From Pseudomonadota bacterium (lineage in GTDB: Bacteria > Pseudomonadota > Alphaproteobacteria > Acetobacterales > Acetobacteraceae): DNA of 64,000 nt. The position numbers and the translations under genes were made by a program. The DNA is taken from assembly GCA_021805565.1 (NCBI GenBank), contig JAJZFA010000054.1, forward strand, positions 92,411-156,410, read 5' to 3'. The notes beneath the pieces are model-generated. The model did no database searches, was not told the origin of the DNA, and saw nothing but the letters and a program-made list of their open reading frames with translations. Positions 39,013 to 48,262 of this stretch are shown here, piece after piece; the first letter of the stretch is position 1; each line of letters opens with the position of its first letter.

Positions 39013-39468
39013 ATGCGATCAGACTGCGCCCCCATGGACAGCCAGCGGCGCATGCACGGAAGCTGCGTATCAAGGGACGGCCACGCGGTACTCGTGACCG
39101 GTCCTCCTGGATCGGGAAAGTCCGACCTTGTGTTAAGGCTGCTTTCGCGCGGATTCGAACTGGTCGCTGACGACCGGGTCGATATCGACGGCGGTTTCGC
39201 TTCCTGCCCCGCGCCGCTGGCCGGCCTGCTGGAAGCGCGTGGGCTTGGCATTGTGCGCCTACCATACCGGACACGGGCCAAACTCGCATTGATCGTCGAA
39301 CTTGATGCACAGCCAGATCGTATGCCCATGCCGCGGCAGCACCCGGAGCTGCTTTTGCCGGTCGTGCGGATCGATGCCGCCGCGGCATCCGCCCCCGACC
39401 GGCTTATTCTGGCGCTGGACTGTGCGCTCGGGCGGGTCACCCAGATCGCCGGAGCGTTCGCCGCATGA
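39013..39468 (+). CDS. hprK: HPr kinase/phosphorylase (short alphaproteobacterial type)
   Basis: HGSCVSRDGHAVLVTGPPGSGKSDLVLRLLSRGFELVADDRVDI; next to rapZ and PTS genes; start may be 39034. Confidence 0.92.
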   Translation: MRSDCAPMDSQRRMHGSCVSRDGHAVLVTGPPGSGKSDLVLRLLSRGFELVADDRVDIDGGFASCPAPLAGLLEARGLGIVRLPYRTRAKLALIVELDAQPDRMPMPRQHPELLLPVVRIDAAAASAPDRLILALDCALGRVTQIAGAFAA

Positions 39469-40448
39469 GCAGCCTGTCCGTCGTCATCGTCAGCGGTTTG
39501 TCCGGTGGCGGCAAGGCGTCGATTCTGCGCGCGCTGGAAGATTCGGGGTATGAGGCGGTGGACAATCCGCCGCTGACGTCCCTGGAGGATATGATCGCCC
39601 GCGGCGACCGACGGCTGGCGGTGGGGATCGACGCCCGGACCCGTGGCTTCGACGCCGCCGCCGTGCTGGAGACGATCGCTCGTCTGCGTTCGGCGCCCGG
39701 CCCCCTGGTTCAATTGGTGTTTGCCAGGGCGGACGAAAGCACGCTGCTCCGCCGCTACACCGAAACCCGCCGTCGCCATCCGCTTGCCCCGCAAGGCGTG
39801 GTCGCCGACGGTATCGCGGCTGAAATCGCGCTGACCGAACCGCTGCGCCAAAACGCCGATCTGGTGGTCGATACCACGGGACTGACCGTCGCCAACCTGC
39901 GACGGCTGATCGAGCGGCATTTCGGGGCCGGCGCCGGTCAGGCGCAACTGGCCGTTTCGCTGGTGTCATTTGCCTATCCGAAGGGCCTGCCGCCGGAAGC
40001 AGATCTGGTATTCGATGCACGCTTCCTGCGAAACCCGTACTACGATCCCATATTGCGCTCACGGACGGGGATCGATGCCGAAGTTGCCGCCTATGTCGAA
40101 GCCGACCCCGACTTCGGGAATTTTTTTTCGCTGATGACCGGATTGGTCGAACTTCTCTTGCCGCGGTTTCTGCAAGAGGGCAAAAGATACGCAACGATCA
40201 CGATTGGGTGTACTGGTGGCCACCATAGATCCGTGCATCTTATTGAAAAATTGGCGAATCATCTCACTGGATGCGCCGGTTCCCTCCCAACCGCGAAGTT
40301 TGTCAACGCCGGTTGGCGGGTATTCGTCACCCACCGGGAACTGATGCGGGACGGGACGACGGACGCTTTTATGATGGACCGCCCGGTTGCGCGCCGGGAC
40401 GAATCCGAATTAGACAAGGGTGCGCTGGGTTTGTCGGTTCAGGCGTAG
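39465..40448 (+). CDS. rapZ: RNase adapter protein RapZ (YvcJ family)
   Basis: VIVSGLSGGGKASILRALEDSGYEAVDNPPL, FDARFLRNPYYDP, TIGCTGGHHRSVHLIEKLA. Confidence 0.96.
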   Translation: MSSLSVVIVSGLSGGGKASILRALEDSGYEAVDNPPLTSLEDMIARGDRRLAVGIDARTRGFDAAAVLETIARLRSAPGPLVQLVFARADESTLLRRYTETRRRHPLAPQGVVADGIAAEIALTEPLRQNADLVVDTTGLTVANLRRLIERHFGAGAGQAQLAVSLVSFAYPKGLPPEADLVFDARFLRNPYYDPILRSRTGIDAEVAAYVEADPDFGNFFSLMTGLVELLLPRFLQEGKRYATITIGCTGGHHRSVHLIEKLANHLTGCAGSLPTAKFVNAGWRVFVTHRELMRDGTTDAFMMDRPVARRDESELDKGALGLSVQA

Positions 40449-40531
40449 GAGGCCTGATACAGCACGATGGTCACATCGAACGTCTTTGGATTGGTAAGCC
40501 CGCTCATGATCTGGGACACCGCGGTTCGCTC

Positions 40532-40963
40532 ATGATCGGTATGATCCTGGTCACGCATGGCCATCTGGCGGACGAACTTCGTTCCGCGATGGAGCATGTG
40601 GTCGGCTCCCAGCGCAATGTCGATACGGTCTGCATCGGACCGGAGGACGACATGGAAAACCGCCGGGCCGAGATCGAAGCCTGTATCGGGCGGTGCGATA
40701 CCGGCGACGGTGTCGTGCTGCTGACCGATATGTTTGGCGGAACTCCCTGCAATCTTGCCATCTCGATGATGGAAAAAAAGGGTGTGGAAGTCATCGCGGG
40801 CGTCAATCTGCCGATGCTCGTCAAACTCGCCAAGGTTCGCTCCAACCAGCCGCTGGCCGATGCCGTCACCTGTGCCGAGGATGCCGGTCGCAAATACATC
40901 GCCGCCGCGTCGCACATCCTGCATGGCTGCAAGACGAACGGATCCAGCGGATCCTGTGAATGA
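40532..40963 (+). CDS. PTS EIIA (mannose-family) protein
   Basis: MIGMILVTHGHLADELRSAMEHVVG (active His), LLTDMFGGTPCNLAI. Confidence 0.93.
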   Translation: MIGMILVTHGHLADELRSAMEHVVGSQRNVDTVCIGPEDDMENRRAEIEACIGRCDTGDGVVLLTDMFGGTPCNLAISMMEKKGVEVIAGVNLPMLVKLAKVRSNQPLADAVTCAEDAGRKYIAAASHILHGCKTNGSSGSCE

Positions 40964-41259
40964 CCGACGCGCCCCCATCGGGTGAGCCGGTTCTGTCGCG
41001 AGTCGTGACCATCTGCAACAAACGCGGCCTGCATGCCCGCGCCGCCGCGCGCTTCGTCACCATGGCGGAGCAATATGGCGCCTCGGTCGATGTGCTGAAG
41101 GACGGACAGGTGATTTCGGCCCGATCGATCATGGGCCTGATGATGCTGGGCGCCGCACGCGGGGCCGATATCGAGTTGCGTGCCGAAGGCTGGGATGCCA
41201 AGGAAGCGTTGGACGCTCTGGCAGCCCTGGTCGAGGCCGGCTTCCATGAACAGGATTGA
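40960..41259 (+). CDS. Phosphocarrier protein HPr
   Basis: NKRGLHARAAARFV active site, SARSIMGLMMLGAARG. Confidence 0.95.
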   Translation: MTDAPPSGEPVLSRVVTICNKRGLHARAAARFVTMAEQYGASVDVLKDGQVISARSIMGLMMLGAARGADIELRAEGWDAKEALDALAALVEAGFHEQD

Positions 41260-41284
41260 GCCACCGCCGCAGCAACACCAGCGA

Positions 41285-43102
41285 ATGGCCCAATCCGCCC
41301 TCGCTGCCCCCGATGCACGCCCCGAACGATCCTTCCATGGGTTGGCCGTATCGGCCGGTGTGGCGATCGGCCCGGTATTCGGCACCACCGAACCGGAAGC
41401 GGTTATCGCCCGCCACAAAATTCAGGCATCCGATATCGGCGCCGAAAGCGGCCGGCTGGAAGCGGCGATTGTCCAGTCGCGCAAGCAACTGGCGAAACTT
41501 CGCGCGAAACTGGCGCTGTTGCCGGAAGAAAGCCAGTCGCAGATCGCCCCGCTGATCGATGCGTACATCCAGATGCTGGGTCCGTCGCGTCTGCTGCGGG
41601 GTGTGCGCGCAAGAATCGCGGAAACTCTGCTGTCCGCCGAAACCGCCGTTCTGACCGAGGCCGCGGCGATCGCGGCAGCCATCATGGCCCAGGCGGAACC
41701 CGGCTTGCCAGCCGAGGACCGGGCCGGACTGCAACGACGCGCCGATGAAATCGGGGAAATCGGCCGCCGGCTGGTGCGCAACCTGACCCGCTCGCCGTTC
41801 CGCAGCTTCGCCGGCCTGCCGGAAGGATCGATCCTGGTCGCTGAAAGTCTTCGCCCGGCCGACGCCGCGCTGCTTGACCCGTCGCGCCTTGCCGGCGTGG
41901 TGACGGACGAGGGCGGCGCGGACGGGCATACCGCCGTGATGCTGCGTGCCCTTGGCGTCCCCGCGGTCCTTGGCGCTACCGGACTGGCGCATGCAATGCA
42001 GCCGGGCGACATCGCCGTGGTGGACGGCAGTGCCGGGACGGTCACGCTGAACCCGTCCGCCACGACGATGACCGCCGCCAAACGCTCGGTAACCGCCTTC
42101 GCGCGGGAACGGCAGCGATACGCCAAGCTGCGCCGGCTTCCCGCCGTGACGATGGATGGCGAACCGGTGGAGTTGCAGGCCAACCTCGAATTGCCCGTCG
42201 AACTGCCGCTGATCGTGCAATCCGGCGCCGTGGGGATCGGTCTGCTGCGAACCGAGTTCCTGTTCATGAACCGGGAAACCGTGCCCGATGAGGCCACTCA
42301 GGCCGAGAGCTATCGTACCATCGTCGAGGCGATGAACGGCGATCCCGTCACCATCCGCGTCCTGGACTGGGGCGGCGAGAAGGAAATCGAGGCACTGACG
42401 CTGGCCGGCGTTGTGCCGGAAATCGCCGATACCAATCCGGCGCTGGGACTGCGCGGTATCAGGCTGCTGCTGCGCTGCCCAGACCTGCTGGAAACACAGT
42501 TATCGGCGATTTTGCGCGCGTCCATGAGCGGCCCGGTGCGCGTGCTGCTTCCCATGGTCACCACCGTCGGCGAGGTTCGCGCGGCCCGCGAGATCTACGA
42601 ACGGGTGGCGAGGCGATTACGCCGCCGCGGCGAGCGCATCCCCGAAAAGTTGCCGCCGATGGGGATCATGATCGAAACCCCCGGCGCGGCGTTGTCGGCC
42701 GATGCGCTGGCGCTGGAAGCAGATTTTTTCGCGATCGGGACCAACGACCTGACCGCCTATACCCTGGCGGTGGACCGGGCGGAAAGCGACGTGGCGGCGC
42801 TGTACGATCCGATGCATCCGGCTGTTCTGCGGCTGGTGCAGTTCGCGGCCGAGGCCGCGCTGCGCATGCGGATGCCGGTGTCGATCTGCGGCGAACTGGC
42901 CGCCGCCCCGCGGCTGACTCCGCTGCTCCTCGGACTGGGGATCCGGTCGCTCAGCATGAATGCTTCGGCGGTGCCGAGGGTAAAGCAAATGGTCCGGTCC
43001 GTGCAGATCGATGCCTGTGTACGCTTCGCCCGCAGGGTGATGGAACAAGGCGATGCGGATCGGATCCGGGCGCTGGTGGACGGGTTCGGAAAGGACGTAT
43101 GA
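41285..43102 (+). CDS. Phosphoenolpyruvate-protein phosphotransferase (PTS enzyme I)
   Basis: GGADGHTAVMLRALGVPAVLG active His, GIGLLRTEFLFMNR, LPMVTTVGEVRAAREI, FAIGTNDLTAYTLAVDR; alternative start 41246. Confidence 0.96.
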   Translation: MAQSALAAPDARPERSFHGLAVSAGVAIGPVFGTTEPEAVIARHKIQASDIGAESGRLEAAIVQSRKQLAKLRAKLALLPEESQSQIAPLIDAYIQMLGPSRLLRGVRARIAETLLSAETAVLTEAAAIAAAIMAQAEPGLPAEDRAGLQRRADEIGEIGRRLVRNLTRSPFRSFAGLPEGSILVAESLRPADAALLDPSRLAGVVTDEGGADGHTAVMLRALGVPAVLGATGLAHAMQPGDIAVVDGSAGTVTLNPSATTMTAAKRSVTAFARERQRYAKLRRLPAVTMDGEPVELQANLELPVELPLIVQSGAVGIGLLRTEFLFMNRETVPDEATQAESYRTIVEAMNGDPVTIRVLDWGGEKEIEALTLAGVVPEIADTNPALGLRGIRLLLRCPDLLETQLSAILRASMSGPVRVLLPMVTTVGEVRAAREIYERVARRLRRRGERIPEKLPPMGIMIETPGAALSADALALEADFFAIGTNDLTAYTLAVDRAESDVAALYDPMHPAVLRLVQFAAEAALRMRMPVSICGELAAAPRLTPLLLGLGIRSLSMNASAVPRVKQMVRSVQIDACVRFARRVMEQGDADRIRALVDGFGKDV

Positions 43103-43244
43103 GTCCTGCGACCCGGCTGGGCATGGCTTGTATCGCAGGTATGCCAATACGATAAGACAACGACATGACCGCCGGCCGACAACGCGTTGACCAACCCCGC
43201 TCCGTAGCCGCCGAAACCCACCCGCACCCAGCCGAACGCAATCG

Positions 43245-44207
43245 CTATCCTTCCCCCGGCAGTGCAATCGCCGGCCGCCGCCCGCCCCCTGGCCGATAGC
43301 GACGCAGATAGGGCGGCACCACCAGCTCCACCGGCGTCGGTGCGATTCCCAGAGCGGCCAGGCCGGCCGCGCCGGCCGTCACGACATTATCGTGCGATAG
43401 CAGCAAAAGCTGATCCGGCGTCAGCGGCTTGCCAGGAACGTATTGCAGCACCGCCGCCTGCAACCGCGCAATTCCCATGGGGATGTCGAGCAGCTTTTTG
43501 TGCCGGTGCGTTGTCTCCAGGATGAACGCCAGCAGTTCGCGGAACGTCCAGACGCGCGGGCCGCCAAGTTCGAACGTCATGCCTTGCGTCGCGGCCGAGG
43601 CCAGCGCGGCCATCGTCGCGTCGGCGACATCGCCAACGAACACCGGCTGCATTTTGGTATCGCCGGCAATGACCGGCATGAACGGCGCCAGCCGCGCGAT
43701 CCCCGCGAACCGATTGAAGAACTTGTCCTCCATGCCGAACACCAGCGACGGCCGCAGGATCGTGGCGCCCGCAAAGGCGGCCCGTACCGCCTGTTCCGCG
43801 TTGCCTTTAGTCGCGGCATAGCGGCTGGGGCTGTCCGGATCGGCCCCGATGGCGGAAACCTGAATCAACCGGCCGACACCGGCTGCGGCGGACAGGCGGG
43901 CGATGCGCGCGGCGCCCTCGGCGTGGATGGCCTGAAACGACGCCGCGCGGCTTTCGGTCAGCAGCCCGACCAGATTGATCGCCACGGCCGCACCTTCGAC
44001 CGCGCGCTGTACCGTCGCCTCATTGGTAACCGAGGCATACAGAGGCACCACCTGCCCCACTGCCCCCATCGGTTTCAGAAACAGCGCGCCCGCGGGGTCG
44101 CGGGTTGGAATACGCACGATATAGCCCTGCTGCGCCAGCCGTTTGACCACGTAGCGCCCGATAAACCCGGTACCGCCAAAAACCGCCGCGACGCGCCGCG
44201 TTGCCAT
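43245..44207 (-). CDS. Complex I NDUFA9-like NAD(P)-binding (atypical SDR) protein
   Basis: RRVAAVFGGTGFIGRYVVKRLAQQGYIVRIPTRDP, GAAVAINLVGLL, ATKGNAEQAVRAAFAGATILRPSLVFG. Confidence 0.92.
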   Translation of the reverse strand: MATRRVAAVFGGTGFIGRYVVKRLAQQGYIVRIPTRDPAGALFLKPMGAVGQVVPLYASVTNEATVQRAVEGAAVAINLVGLLTESRAASFQAIHAEGAARIARLSAAAGVGRLIQVSAIGADPDSPSRYAATKGNAEQAVRAAFAGATILRPSLVFGMEDKFFNRFAGIARLAPFMPVIAGDTKMQPVFVGDVADATMAALASAATQGMTFELGGPRVWTFRELLAFILETTHRHKKLLDIPMGIARLQAAVLQYVPGKPLTPDQLLLLSHDNVVTAGAAGLAALGIAPTPVELVVPPYLRRYRPGGGRRPAIALPGEG

Positions 44208-44401
44208 CTGCTACCTCCTGTATCCGCCTGGGTCTGATACGCCGCGCGGGCGGCTGCCTCAAGCCGCGCCGCCATTTTATCGTGCGCCGCGATCGTTTGC
44301 GCCGTCAGGCAAATTATTATGTGCCGGAGGTTGACGCGGGCCGGCGCGGGGGCTACATCGCGACCCCTGCCGATGTTCGCGGCTCTCGCGGACGGACGGT
44401 T

Positions 44402-44488
44402 GCCCTGGTGGCGGAATTGGTAGACGCGCAGGTTTCAGGTACCTGTGGCCGCAAGGTCGTGGAAGTTCGAGTCTTCTCCTGGGCACCA
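44402..44488 (+). tRNA. tRNA-Leu (anticodon CAG), CCA encoded
   Basis: GCCCTGGTGGCGGAATTGGTAGACGCGCAGGTTTCAGGTACCTGTGGCCGCAAGGTCGTGGAAGTTCGAGTCTTCTCCTGGGCACCA; anticodon stem CAGGT/ACCTG, loop TTCAGGT, T-loop TTCGAGT, variable arm of class II. Confidence 0.95.
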
Positions 44489-44498
44489 ATACAACACA

Positions 44499-45152
44499 AT
44501 GAGTATTACGCAGTTCATGCCAAACGGCACGATCCACCTCTACCGGAACGATTTGCCGGATGTCCTGTCCCTGGGCCCGGTCGTTGCCGTCGATACCGAG
44601 ACAATGGGCCTGAATCCGCACCGCGACCGGCTGTGTCTGGTGCAGATGTCGGGAGGCGACGGCCACGTCCATCTTGTCCAGTTGATCCCAACCGAACACG
44701 GCGGGCGCGGCTTCGATTGTCCGAACCTCAAACGGCTCATGAGCGATCCAAATGTGGTGAAGCTCATGCATTTCGGCCGGTTCGACGTGGCGGCGATGCA
44801 GCATTACCTGGATATCGAGGTTGCCCCGGTGAAATGCACCAAGATCGCGGCGAGGCTGGTTCGCACCTTCACCGACCGGCACGGCCTGAAAGACCTCTGC
44901 AAGGAATTGCTCGGTGTCGAGTTGTCCAAGCAACAACAGTCCTCCGACTGGGGCGCCATCGACCTGACGCCGGAGCAACTGGCGTACGCAGCGTCGGACG
45001 TGCTGCACCTGCATGCGCTTTGGGCAAAACTGGAAGCGATCCTGATTCGCGAAAACCGCCTGGCTCTGGCGGAGTCCTGCTTTGCATTCCTTCCCACGCG
45101 GGCCCGTCTCGATCTGCTGGGATACGACACGCCGGACCTGTTCGCGCATTGA
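44499..45152 (+). CDS. rnd: Ribonuclease D
   Basis: VVAVDTETMGLNPHRDRLCLVQ (DEDD exonuclease), KLMHFGRFDVAAMQHY, SDWGAIDLTPEQLAYAASDVLHL. Confidence 0.95.
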   Translation: MSITQFMPNGTIHLYRNDLPDVLSLGPVVAVDTETMGLNPHRDRLCLVQMSGGDGHVHLVQLIPTEHGGRGFDCPNLKRLMSDPNVVKLMHFGRFDVAAMQHYLDIEVAPVKCTKIAARLVRTFTDRHGLKDLCKELLGVELSKQQQSSDWGAIDLTPEQLAYAASDVLHLHALWAKLEAILIRENRLALAESCFAFLPTRARLDLLGYDTPDLFAH

Positions 45153-45253
45153 TGAAATTGCGTGCAGGTTAGGCGATAGCCAAACCCGCCAGCGTTCGGT
45201 TCGGGTATCGGCTTCGCCCGGTTAATCCGTATTAAGCACGACAGGAGGCCGAA

Positions 45254-46198
45254 ATGGTTCCAGTTTCAAAAATCGTCGCCCAGGCTTTAGTTGCCTGCCT
45301 TTTCGCGGTTGCCGCGCAGGCGGCGACCTTGGAAGTCGGCGCCAACAAGGAATACAAAGCGCCGTCGGCCGCCATTGCCGCCGCCCACGATGGCGACCAT
45401 GTGGATATCCAGCCCGGCGAATACTTCGACTGCGCCTTCGTAAAGCCGAACAGGCTGACGATCGAAGGCCTGGGCGACCCGGCTAAAATCGTTTTGACCG
45501 ACAAGATGTGCGGCGGCAAGGCGCTGCTTGTCGTCGAGGGCAGCGACATCGTCGTACGCAACCTGACGCTGACCCGTGCCCGTGTGCCGGACGCAAACGG
45601 CGGGGGCATTCGCGCCGAGGGACATAACCTGACGATCGAGGGCGTGCGTTTCGTCAACAATGAGACGGGAATCCTGACCACCGACGGCGTCGGCACGTTG
45701 ATCGTCCGCGACAGCCTGTTCGATAATAACGGCAGTTGCGATCAGTCCTGCGCGCACGGCATCTATACGGGCCATATCGACCTGCTGCGGGTCGAGCGGA
45801 CAAAATTCACCAATACCCGCCACGCACATCATATCAAATCTCGCGCCCAGCGGACCGAGGTTATCGGATCCTCCATCGTGGACGGCCCCGAGGGCACCGC
45901 CAGCTATGAAATCGAAGTTCCCAACGGGGGGTCTATCCTGATCCGCGACAACACCATCGAAAAGGGCCCGAAAGCAGAAAATCATAGTGCAGCCATCATG
46001 ATCGGTGCCGAGGGCGTCACCCAGCCGAGCCCCGAGATACTGGTGGAAAATAATCGCTTCCGGAACGATGGAAATTTCGAGACTTATTTCGTTTACAATC
46101 TAACCGCGACCGGGGCGATGCTGCGCGGAAATCAGTTCGTGGGCGCGGTCAAACCGCTACACGGCGATGGTCAGGTCATCCCCGCCACCGCCAGATAA
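45254..46198 (+). CDS. Secreted right-handed parallel beta-helix repeat protein
   Basis: Signal peptide (ALVACLFAVAAQA-A), repeated LTIEGVRFVNNETGI / LIVRDSLFDNN / LLRVERTKF coils; RBS AGGAGG upstream. Confidence 0.85.
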   Translation: MVPVSKIVAQALVACLFAVAAQAATLEVGANKEYKAPSAAIAAAHDGDHVDIQPGEYFDCAFVKPNRLTIEGLGDPAKIVLTDKMCGGKALLVVEGSDIVVRNLTLTRARVPDANGGGIRAEGHNLTIEGVRFVNNETGILTTDGVGTLIVRDSLFDNNGSCDQSCAHGIYTGHIDLLRVERTKFTNTRHAHHIKSRAQRTEVIGSSIVDGPEGTASYEIEVPNGGSILIRDNTIEKGPKAENHSAAIMIGAEGVTQPSPEILVENNRFRNDGNFETYFVYNLTATGAMLRGNQFVGAVKPLHGDGQVIPATAR

Positions 46199-48135
46199 TG
46201 CCGGTGCGGCCGACATCCTTTGGCGGATTGGTTGCCGCGGCACTGCTGCTGATCGTACCCTCCCGCTTGCCGGCCGCCGATACCGGACAGGTTCCGGCGC
46301 TGCCCCAGTCTGTCGTCGGCGCTGCCCCCGGCCCGTGGGACACTTACCAACTTATAATGTGGCAGACCCGGACCGAGGCCCAAATGGCCGGCCTGAAGCA
46401 GTTGGGGTTCACCGGAACCAAGCTGATGGCCAGCGGCGGGCATATCGATCCCGCGGCCTTGCGGATGGCGACCGGCTCCGGACTGCCATGGTATCTGGAA
46501 AACATCGCGACCGATTTTCTCTCGCCGTATCATCGCTATACGCCCGGCAAGCCGGTCACATGGCTGTTCGACGCCGCCAAGGCCCGCCGCCACGACAATC
46601 CAGCGGATAACAGCGTATTCCTGCGCGAACCCGGCCTGTCCGATTCCGCCTGGCGGGACGCGATCAATCTTCGGCTGACCGGCATGGTGCGTGCGCAATC
46701 CCAGTATCGCCCGCTGTTCTATAACCTCGCCGACGAAGCGGGCATCGGCGATCTCGCCAGCGCCTGGGACGCCGACATTGCCCCAACGTCGCTCGATGGC
46801 ATGCGAAACTGGCTTCGTACGCAGTATCCCAGCCTGACCGCCCTCAACCAGGAATGGAGCACCGGTTTCGGCCGTTGGGACGACGTGGTTCCGGAACTGA
46901 CCGACGCCGCAATGGCCCGCCACGACGACAACTACGCGGCCTGGGCGGATTTCAAGGCCTGGATGGACGTGGCCTTCGCCACCGCCGTCAGCCACGCCAC
47001 CGATACCGTGCATGCGGCCGACCGCGCCGCGTTTGCAGGCTTGGAAGGCGGCCAGGTGCCGGGTTGGGGCGGCTACGACTATGGCCTGCTGGCCCCAGCC
47101 GTGGATGTCATGGAAATCTACGACTTTGGAAACGCCCAGGATCTTGCTCGCGCGTTCAATCCCAGCCTGCGAATCCTGCGCACAAGCGCCGGCACCGGTT
47201 CGCGCGAGACTTTTGCGGCGTGGCATCATCTTCTACACGGCGGACGCGGCACGATTGTCTGGGACGAGAATCAAGACGTGACCGGTCCCGACGGAACGCC
47301 CGGCCCGCGCGGGCGAGAGATCGCCGCCCTTACCGCCGGACTGCGGCAGGCGGCATCGGTACTGTTCGATTGCTTGCCGTCGCGCGACCCTGTCGCCTTA
47401 CTCTATTCGCAGGCGAGTTTCCGCACCCGTTGGATGCTCGATCATCGCGTGCTCGGTCCGGCCTGGTCCAACCGCGACGCCGAACGCGAATACGAGGATA
47501 ACGCCTGGCGGGCCTCTCGCCGCCAGACCTTGCGGCGCCTGAGCGAAATCGGGGTGGAGCCCTACATCCTGACCTCCGCAATGGTCGAAGGCGGCGCCCT
47601 TCGTACGAATGGCTTGCGCGTACTGATCCTGCCGCAAGCGATTGCAATGTCCACGGCGGAAGGCGCCGCCATCGCCGATTTCGCGGCGCACGGAGGCACC
47701 GTATTAACCGATACGGCCCCCGGCCTGTTCGACCAACACAGCCGCCGCCGGACGGAACCGCTGCTGGCCGGAGTGGCAAAGCTAGAGCCGTTTCTGTGGC
47801 CCGACGGGACTCCGTCCGCCCCGGAGAACCTCGATCCCCTGGCCGAGGCTCTCCGGCAGGCCGGCGCTCCGCCACGCCTGACCCTGTCCGGCCCGGACGG
47901 CGCGACAGCATCCGGCGTTGACGTCCAATGGTTCGCCCATGGCGACATCGGGATTTTAACGCTGCAAGCGCAGACGCCCTGGGGCAGCGCGACCGATTTC
48001 GATCTGCATTTGTCCCAGCCGGCACTTGTTCACGACCTTCGCCATCCGGGCCCGCCGCAACGCACCGACCGGATGGCCGTGCATCTCGACGGCATCGAAC
48101 CGACGCTTTTGATGCTGGAGCCGGACCACCGCTAA
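46198..48135 (+). CDS. Secreted beta-galactosidase/GH42-like glycoside hydrolase candidate
   Basis: Signal-like N-terminus; YNLADEAGI, NWLRTQYPSLTALNQEWSTGFGRWDDV, trimerisation-like LRVLILPQAIAMSTAEGAAIADFAAHGGTVLTDTAPGLFD; ATG overlaps upstream stop. Confidence 0.75.
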   Translation: MPVRPTSFGGLVAAALLLIVPSRLPAADTGQVPALPQSVVGAAPGPWDTYQLIMWQTRTEAQMAGLKQLGFTGTKLMASGGHIDPAALRMATGSGLPWYLENIATDFLSPYHRYTPGKPVTWLFDAAKARRHDNPADNSVFLREPGLSDSAWRDAINLRLTGMVRAQSQYRPLFYNLADEAGIGDLASAWDADIAPTSLDGMRNWLRTQYPSLTALNQEWSTGFGRWDDVVPELTDAAMARHDDNYAAWADFKAWMDVAFATAVSHATDTVHAADRAAFAGLEGGQVPGWGGYDYGLLAPAVDVMEIYDFGNAQDLARAFNPSLRILRTSAGTGSRETFAAWHHLLHGGRGTIVWDENQDVTGPDGTPGPRGREIAALTAGLRQAASVLFDCLPSRDPVALLYSQASFRTRWMLDHRVLGPAWSNRDAEREYEDNAWRASRRQTLRRLSEIGVEPYILTSAMVEGGALRTNGLRVLILPQAIAMSTAEGAAIADFAAHGGTVLTDTAPGLFDQHSRRRTEPLLAGVAKLEPFLWPDGTPSAPENLDPLAEALRQAGAPPRLTLSGPDGATASGVDVQWFAHGDIGILTLQAQTPWGSATDFDLHLSQPALVHDLRHPGPPQRTDRMAVHLDGIEPTLLMLEPDHR

Positions 48136-48262
48136 ACCGCGCTTTGGCCCGGTTCGCCACGATCGCGATTTTGCCGTAACTCTTCGATAACAGTCGGCGG
48201 TTGACCCGGTGCGGCGGGACGGCCCATAGAAACTCCGCGCGAAAAACGGAAGACCCGTCATT

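Noticed and set aside
37338-39170. 610-aa plus-strand ORF
   Set aside because: Antisense to the monooxygenase and the DUF4239 gene; Q/R/H-rich translation with no domain pattern, typical high-GC shadow ORF.
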